63,824 nucleotides of DNA from positions 1 through 63,824 of the forward strand of contig CALUGY010000005.1 of assembly GCA_944320295.1 (NCBI GenBank), read 5' to 3'. The position numbers and the translations under genes are program-made. This DNA comes from an uncultured Bacteroides sp. (GTDB taxonomy: Bacteria; Bacteroidota; Bacteroidia; Bacteroidales; Bacteroidaceae). This document shows positions 58,632 through 63,824 of this stretch, one piece after another (the first letter of the stretch is position 1; each line of letters opens with the position of its first letter). Under the pieces are notes generated by a model. The model saw nothing but the letters and a program-made list of their open reading frames with translations. It ran no database searches and had not been told where the DNA came from.

Positions 58632-60572
58632 TTAATGATACTTAGACAATAAATCCAAGATACGCAACATCTCGGCCACATTCATTGCGAAAGAAACGGC
58701 TCCACGGCCCGTAAAAGGCGGATTCCCATCAAACAACTCCGGCAAGGTACTGATGCAATGGCAAGTCATCTGGTCTTCCATGCCTATCAGGTAACGCTCC
58801 ACGAAAGAGAGGCCGCTCATTTTGTAGATACGCAGGTAAGCCTCCATATAGAAACCCATGAGCCATGGCCAAGCCGTGCCCTGATGGTAGGCATAATCGC
58901 GCTGTGTCTGTGGCCCCACATAATTGGGGTTGTAACCCGAACTTTTGGGACTCAACGTGCGCAAGCCTTTCGGAGTAAGCAATTCCTTTGTCACAATGTC
59001 GAGAATCTGCTTTTTCTGCGCCTTGTCCAGAGGAGAATAGTCGAAAGCAACGGGGAATATCATGTTGGGACGCACGCTCCAATCCACCGCGCCGTCCTCG
59101 CCTACATAGTCGAAGAGATAGCCATACTCATTGCGGAAAACATCCACAAACGAACGGCCGGTCGTTTTGGCCTGTTCCTCCAAATCTTCGGCCAGCGAAG
59201 CATTTCCGGCCTCACGTGCCATGTCGGCCACGAAACGCAGGGCGTTATACCACAAAGCGTTCACCTCGACAATATAGCCCGTACGCGGAATGACCGGCCG
59301 CCCGTCTACCGTGGAGTTCATCCACGTCACAGCCTTGTCCGTTCCGTGGGTATAGAGCAAGCCGTTGTCATGCAACTTCAGGTTGGCGTGCTTGTTGCCA
59401 AGCAGGTAAGCCATGATTTCTTCAAGCAACGTGCCATACAACTCGCGGCACCGTTCACGCGACACACTCTTGGCGTATTGCTGCAAAGCCCAAACGGCCC
59501 ACAACAACACGTCTGGATGCTCCATTTCATAAATCTTATAGGAAGTGGAGCCGGTAGCCATGAACTCGCGTATGGCTTTTGAAGCTGTTAGCATGGCGTC
59601 TTCGAACTCTTCCGGTTCGTTCAAGGACAGGGACATGCCCGGAAGGGCGATGAACATGTCGCGCGCCCGGCACTTGAACCACGGATACCCGGCCAGCACA
59701 TAATGTTCGCTTCCTTGCTTGTTGTGGAACTGGTGCGCCGAGTTTTTAAGGCAATTATAGAAGCTGTCACGCGGGGTACGGTCGGCCATCTCGGTTTCGA
59801 ACACGTGCTTCAACGTGCGCGGCGCTATCTCGGATATGCCCGCAGAAAACACGATGCTCTCGCCCTTCTTGATATCCACCTCGAAATAGCCCGGAACGTA
59901 CAGGTCTTCGGTAAAGTCATAGCCGCGTTCCTGCTCCTTGGGATACTCGATGTTACGGTACCAGTCGGGCTGGAAGTGGAACTCGTTCTTTTTGTTGAGC
60001 TGCATGTAGAGTTCCGGATACCCGGGATACATGCATGTCTTGATGCCGTTCTCCACCGGCTGGTAGTCGCGGCTGGCCTGCGCGTTTTCGTGCGTGTATT
60101 CGCGCACACTACGGAATGCAAGGAACGGACGGAAACGGAGCGTCGTGGCAGAATGGGCATCTACCAACGTGTAGCGTATCAGTATCCTGTTCTCATGATG
60201 TACAAACAGCTTTTCTTTGCGCAAGATGACCCCGCCCACACGATAGGTAGTGGTAGGGATATGCTCGCAATCGAACTCGCGGATATACTTGTGACCGTTA
60301 GGGCTGAAATGGCCGCCGCGGTACTTGTGCAGCCCCAAGTTGAACTCCGCGCCGTGCTGTATCACCGTCTCGTCCAGCGAAGACAGCAACACATGGTTTT
60401 CGTCATCCAAATTGGGAACAGGTATCACCAGCAAGCCATGATATTTGCGCGTGTTGCAGTCCACAATCGTGGTGCAATGGTATGCGCCCGAACGGTTTGT
60501 CCGAAGTATTTCACGAGGTAAAGACTCCTGAAGGTTTATCATCAGCGTCTTGTCAAATCGTAAATAACTCAT
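58632..60572 (-). CDS. Glycogen debranching enzyme (amylo-alpha-1,6-glucosidase type)
   Basis: 646 residues. N-terminal GDE_N-like beta domain (about 1-230, with LPREILRTNRSGAYHCTTIVDCNTRKYHGLLVIPV), then an alpha/alpha barrel GDE_C domain (about 270-640) with the acidic pair candidates in YPWFKCRARDMFIALPGMSLS and QRDYAYHQGTAWPWLMGFYMEA. Hydrolyses alpha-1,6 branch points. First gene of the operon; -7 box TATTTTTG at 60645-60638 and a 66-nt leader. Confidence 0.93.
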   Translation of the reverse strand: MSYLRFDKTLMINLQESLPREILRTNRSGAYHCTTIVDCNTRKYHGLLVIPVPNLDDENHVLLSSLDETVIQHGAEFNLGLHKYRGGHFSPNGHKYIREFDCEHIPTTTYRVGGVILRKEKLFVHHENRILIRYTLVDAHSATTLRFRPFLAFRSVREYTHENAQASRDYQPVENGIKTCMYPGYPELYMQLNKKNEFHFQPDWYRNIEYPKEQERGYDFTEDLYVPGYFEVDIKKGESIVFSAGISEIAPRTLKHVFETEMADRTPRDSFYNCLKNSAHQFHNKQGSEHYVLAGYPWFKCRARDMFIALPGMSLSLNEPEEFEDAMLTASKAIREFMATGSTSYKIYEMEHPDVLLWAVWALQQYAKSVSRERCRELYGTLLEEIMAYLLGNKHANLKLHDNGLLYTHGTDKAVTWMNSTVDGRPVIPRTGYIVEVNALWYNALRFVADMAREAGNASLAEDLEEQAKTTGRSFVDVFRNEYGYLFDYVGEDGAVDWSVRPNMIFPVAFDYSPLDKAQKKQILDIVTKELLTPKGLRTLSPKSSGYNPNYVGPQTQRDYAYHQGTAWPWLMGFYMEAYLRIYKMSGLSFVERYLIGMEDQMTCHCISTLPELFDGNPPFTGRGAVSFAMNVAEMLRILDLLSKYH

Positions 60573-60637
60573 GGTCTAATTATTATTTAAAGGTTAATTC
60601 ATCTAACTTCATGCACCGCTTCATGCGTTGCGACGTT

Positions 60638-60645
60638 CAAAAATA
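60638..60645 (-). promoter_or_regulatory. Promoter of glycogen operon (-7 box)
   Basis: TATTTTTG on the minus strand, 66 nt upstream of the debranching enzyme ATG; with the rhomboid promoter it sits in a 171-bp divergent gap that carries no palindrome element. Confidence 0.6.
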
Positions 60646-60743
60646 CAAAATATGGAACAGACACGAAATAAAACGGAAGTTTTTTTTCCGTTTACGGACA
60701 AATAATCGTAGTATTGCACCCGAATGAAAAAAAACAGCTACAA

Positions 60744-61484
60744 ATGAAAGGCGAAATACGCCGCATATTCCTCGCGGCAAGCTTCCCGCTGTTCCTGCTG
60801 TTCGTGCTTTACACATTAAAAATACTTGAAGCCGGCATGGACTGGGACTTCACGCGGTTGGGGGTATACCCGTTGCAGAAGCGGGGCGTGTTCGGCATAT
60901 TCGCCCACCCCCTGATACATGGCAGCTTCCGCCACCTGCTGGCCAACACGCTGCCGCTGTTCTTCCTGTCGTGGTGTCTGTTTTACTTCTACCGCCACAT
61001 TGCTTCGTACATATTTTTCACCATCTGGATAGGTTGCGGCATCATTACTTTCCTGATAGGCAAACCCGGTTGGCACGTGGGCGCAAGCGGCATCATCTAC
61101 GGGCTGGCCTTTTTCCTGTTCTTCAGCGGCATATTGCGCAAGCACGTGCCGCTGGTGGCCATCTCGCTGCTCATCACTTTCCTTTACGGGGGACTGGTGT
61201 GGAACATGTTCCCCCAGTTTGCCAAGTCCACCACTTCGTGGGAAGGGCATCTGGGAGGAGCCATAGCCGGCACAATCTGCGCGGCGGCTTTCAGACGGTA
61301 TGGCCCGCAACGCCCCGAACCGTTCGCCGAAGAGGAAGAAGAGAATGACGCCCCGGAAAGCACAGTCGACGCCCCCGCACCCGACAACGGCATTCAGGCG
61401 GAGGAACAAAGCAAAGAGCTTTCCCCGGAAGACGACATACTTGCAGAAAAAAGCATACATGGGAAAGAGGCCGACTCGACATGA
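60744..61484 (+). CDS. Rhomboid-family intramembrane serine protease
   Basis: 246 residues from the ATG at 60744; the frame opens at 60714 but overlaps the TAGTATTG box. Six or so transmembrane segments. Catalytic serine in HVGASGIIYGLAFFL (GxSG motif), catalytic histidine in SWEGHLGGAIAG; the HPLIHGSFRHLLANTLPLFFL segment is the conserved first-loop motif. An acidic hydrophilic C-terminal tail (about 195-246) follows. Substrates unknown. Ends 187 bp before the TrkH gene, with element J between. Confidence 0.9.
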   Translation: MKGEIRRIFLAASFPLFLLFVLYTLKILEAGMDWDFTRLGVYPLQKRGVFGIFAHPLIHGSFRHLLANTLPLFFLSWCLFYFYRHIASYIFFTIWIGCGIITFLIGKPGWHVGASGIIYGLAFFLFFSGILRKHVPLVAISLLITFLYGGLVWNMFPQFAKSTTSWEGHLGGAIAGTICAAAFRRYGPQRPEPFAEEEEENDAPESTVDAPAPDNGIQAEEQSKELSPEDDILAEKSIHGKEADST

Positions 61485-61598
61485 ACAGGCCATTCGGGCG
61501 GAACACGTTGCGGGCGCGCTCCGTACACGTTGCGGCCACGGCCGCGACACACTCGGAGCAAGAGCGCAACATGTCGCGCTTTCGGACGGCAAACAGCA
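61485..61598. repeat. Type-1 quadruple-palindrome element, copy J
   Basis: 14-mers at 61499-61512, 61521-61534, 61543-61556 and 61565-61578, exact 22-bp period. Cores ACACGT, ACACGT, ACACAC (degenerate) and ACATGT. Lies between the rhomboid and TrkH genes (186-bp gap) and, since no strong promoter follows it, is probably co-transcribed. Left flank GGCCATTCGGG and right flank CTTTCGGACGGC are weakly inverted. Confidence 0.82.
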
Positions 61599-61670
61599 CC
61601 GCCTGGAAGCCCATGGGAACGGCATCGGCTCAAAATGGATTTCAAACAACATCGGTAAAAAGAAGATACA

Positions 61671-63176
61671 ATGGGAGGATACATATCGAACACTTCGTAT
61701 TTAAGCAAGAAGCGGGACGGCAGCCTCATCAACCGCAAACTGATATTCCGCGTGATGGGCGTGCTGTTGCTGGTGGAGGTGTGCATGTTCTTGGTTTGCG
61801 CCGCCGTGGCATGGGGCTACGGCGAGGCCGACAAGTGGGACTTCCTGCTGACGGCAGGCATCACCGCCGCGGCCGGCATACTGTTGCTGTGGGGCGGGCG
61901 CGGGGCCGAACGCCGCATGAGCAAGCGCGACGGTTACTGCATCGCCTCGCTCACCTGGGTGCTGTTCAGCCTGTTCGGCATGCTGCCGTTCTGCCTGTGC
62001 GGCAGCGTGGGGAGCGTGGCCGACGCCTTCTTCGAAACCATGTCGGGTTTCACCACCACGGGAGCCACCATCATGGACAACATCGACTCGCAGTCGCACG
62101 CCATCCTGTTCTGGCGCTGCTTCACGCACTGGATAGGCGGCTTGGGAATCGTGTGCTTCGCCATCGCCCTGCTGCCCTTCTTCGGCGAGGGCAACCTGCA
62201 GCTGTTCTCCGCCGAGTCCGTGGGCGTGACGCACGACAAGATACACCCCAAGGTGGGCACCATGATGCGCATGCTTTGGAGCATCTACCTGGTGATGACC
62301 GTGGCCGACACCGTGCTGCTGCACATAGGAGGCATGGGATGGTTCGACGCCGTGTGCCACGCCTTCTCCACCATGGGCACAGGCGGCTACTCCACCAAGC
62401 AGGCCAGCATCGCATACTGGGACTCGCCCTTCATAGAATATGTCACTGCCGCGTTCATGATTCTTGCGGGCATCAACTTCTCGCTCTACTTTTCATGCAT
62501 AAGGGGACGTTTCGGAAAGATATGGCACGACGGCGAGACACGTTGGTACCTCGGTTCCATAGCCGTGCTCACCATAGCCATCGCCGTGGTGCTGGCATGG
62601 CAAAAGGGCTACGACATGGAGGAAGCCTTCCGAAGCGCCCTGTTCCAAGTGGTGACGCTGCACACGTCCACGGGTTTCGCCACGGACGACTACATGCTCT
62701 GGCCCTCGTTCACATGGGTACTGCTCATTTACGCCATGCTGGCGGGAGGCTGCACCGGCTCGACAAGCGGCGGCATCAAGAACCTGCGCCTACTCATCAT
62801 GGCAAAGGGCATACGCAACAACTTCCGCAAGATGCTCCACCCCAACGCCGTGTTGCAGATACGCGTCAACCGCCAGGCCGTCACGCCCCCGGTGGTGCTG
62901 GCCGTGGCCTTCTTCATCTGCTCCTACGCGCTGTGCATCCTCGTGGGCTGGCTGATACTGATGATACTCGGCGTGGACTTCATGGAAGCGCTCAGCGTCA
63001 CCGTCTCCAGCATGGGCAACGCCGGGCTGGCACTCGGCCAGTATGGCCCGGCCTACTCGTGGAGCGCGCTGCCCGAAGCGGGCAAGTGGGTGTGCTCGCT
63101 GCTCATGCTGCTTGGCCGTCTGGAGATGTTTGCCGTGCTGCTGCTCTTCTATCCCGGCTTCTGGCGGAAGCGTTGA
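61671..63176 (+). CDS. trkH: TrkH-family potassium transporter
   Basis: 501-residue K+-translocating membrane subunit. The four selectivity-filter loops are visible: MSGFTTTGATI, FSTMGTGGYSTKQ, HTSTGFATDDY and VSSMGNAGLAL, each preceded and followed by transmembrane helices (about 10 in all). No trkA/regulatory subunit gene is adjacent. Starts 94 bp after element J; a promoter is not obvious. Confidence 0.95.
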   Translation: MGGYISNTSYLSKKRDGSLINRKLIFRVMGVLLLVEVCMFLVCAAVAWGYGEADKWDFLLTAGITAAAGILLLWGGRGAERRMSKRDGYCIASLTWVLFSLFGMLPFCLCGSVGSVADAFFETMSGFTTTGATIMDNIDSQSHAILFWRCFTHWIGGLGIVCFAIALLPFFGEGNLQLFSAESVGVTHDKIHPKVGTMMRMLWSIYLVMTVADTVLLHIGGMGWFDAVCHAFSTMGTGGYSTKQASIAYWDSPFIEYVTAAFMILAGINFSLYFSCIRGRFGKIWHDGETRWYLGSIAVLTIAIAVVLAWQKGYDMEEAFRSALFQVVTLHTSTGFATDDYMLWPSFTWVLLIYAMLAGGCTGSTSGGIKNLRLLIMAKGIRNNFRKMLHPNAVLQIRVNRQAVTPPVVLAVAFFICSYALCILVGWLILMILGVDFMEALSVTVSSMGNAGLALGQYGPAYSWSALPEAGKWVCSLLMLLGRLEMFAVLLLFYPGFWRKR

Positions 63177-63312
63177 GCCGCCGCCGTGGCGCCGCGGACA
63201 TGCCCGGCCCCGATTTAATAAAAAAACAAAAAACGCGGGCAACGGGATGAACATGCCGTCTATTATGGTTAAATTCGCGTGACTATTGCAACGAAACGTT
63301 TTTTCTACCCAT

Positions 63313-63824
63313 ATGAATTCGATGTTCGACACGCTGCTGCTGCTCCCCCTGTTCCAAGGGCTTGCGCAAGAAGACTTCACCAAGATATTGGGGAAAGTGA
63401 AACTGCACTTCACCAAGCATAAGAAGCGGGAAGTCATCGCCGCAAAAGGCTCGCCATGCAGGGAGCTGATTTTCGTGCTGAAGGGGGAAGTGAGCGTCAC
63501 CTCGGCATCGGACGCGCCGGCCTACAGCCTTACGGAGACGCTGCCCGCGCCCTGGGTCATCGAACCGCAGTCGCTCTTCGGCATGCAGACGGCCTATGCC
63601 GCCGACTACCTCTCCACGGAAGAGACGAGCACCATCAGCATAGACAAGCTGGCCGTCATCAACGAACTGTTCAAATACGACATATTCCGCCTGAACTACA
63701 TGAACATGGTGAGCAACCGCGCCCAGCAGCTGTACGAACGCCTGTGGCGCTCCTGCACCGGCACGCTGGAAGAGCGCATCGCCGCCTTCATGCTGCTGCA
63801 CGCCGAACGCCCGTGCGGCCCGAA
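63313..63824 (+). CDS. CRP/FNR-family transcriptional regulator (partial, 3' end off the window)
   Basis: 170 codons of an open frame running off the window; starts MNSMFDTLLLLPLFQGLAQEDF. An N-terminal cyclic-nucleotide-binding-type barrel is visible (about 12-120: HKKREVIAAKGSPCRELIFVLKGEVSVTS), then the dimer helix (YMNMVSNRAQQLYERLWRSC) and the beginning of the winged-helix part (GTLEERIAAFMLLHAERPCGP). The weak box TAAATTCG at 63270-63277 may be the promoter. Ligand and targets unknown. Confidence 0.85.
   Translation, partial: MNSMFDTLLLLPLFQGLAQEDFTKILGKVKLHFTKHKKREVIAAKGSPCRELIFVLKGEVSVTSASDAPAYSLTETLPAPWVIEPQSLFGMQTAYAADYLSTEETSTISIDKLAVINELFKYDIFRLNYMNMVSNRAQQLYERLWRSCTGTLEERIAAFMLLHAERPCGP

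Noticed and set aside
61481-63250. A 589-residue plus-strand frame overlapping trkH
   Set aside because: It is His- and Arg-rich and offset from the clear TrkH frame, which has four intact selectivity loops.

Overview
The window is a gene-dense stretch of a Bacteroidales chromosome, most likely family Bacteroidaceae; the genus is not resolved. The signs are sigma-ABfr-type promoters (TAnnTTTG -7 boxes), Bacteroidetes-only families (DUF4831, DUF4837, DUF5686, DUF6340, DUF4105), a type III glutamine synthetase, a long SecA, and a lysyl-tRNA synthetase with a C-terminal extension. There is no phage, insertion sequence, plasmid module or CRISPR array, and nearly all genes are core genes.

Layout. 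1-306: tmRNA (minus strand, 3' end off the window). 0.8-11.3 kb: a GTPase-motif-deviant EF-G paralog, HAD phosphatase, pgi, gpsA-lysS, lactonase, DUF4831, PqqD-like protein. 11.3-18.2 kb: MFS transporter, then a minus-strand envelope operon (DUF4837, pdxA, sigma-54 activator, lptE, TPR-like, secG). 18.5-26.5 kb: rlmN, ppiD, and an OMP-TPR-lptC-CorC cluster. 26.9-35.2 kb: DUF4105, an alkaline-phosphatase-family gene broken by an in-frame TGA, secA, DUF6340 lipoprotein, hypothetical. 35.3-44.1 kb: valS, mazG, an ECF sigma operon, a tiny T9SS-CTD-like protein, and two paralogous internally duplicated secreted proteins flanking rnz. 44.5-55.6 kb: DUF5686, type II pantothenate kinase, rpsA, glutamine synthetase III, a CRP-family regulator (probable Cur ortholog), GH20 hexosaminidase. 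56-60.6 kb: a glycogen operon (debranching enzyme, GT4, GH57). 60.7-63.8 kb: rhomboid protease, TrkH, and a truncated CRP-family gene.

The most striking feature is not a gene. Ten intergenic regions carry the same element: exactly four 14-bp palindromes (core ACRYGT) whose centres are exactly 22 bp apart, an invariant 80-bp block, often with inverted repeats on its flanks. 38 of the 40 palindrome cores fit ACRYGT. Every gene-free gap over 300 bp holds such an element or, at 55.7 kb, a second class with six ACGT-centred palindromes at 22-23 bp spacing. Seven of the ten type-1 copies lie just upstream of a recognisable promoter; two (18.2 kb and 61.5 kb) are probably transcribed. I do not recognise this family from the literature and regard it as the best candidate for something undescribed.
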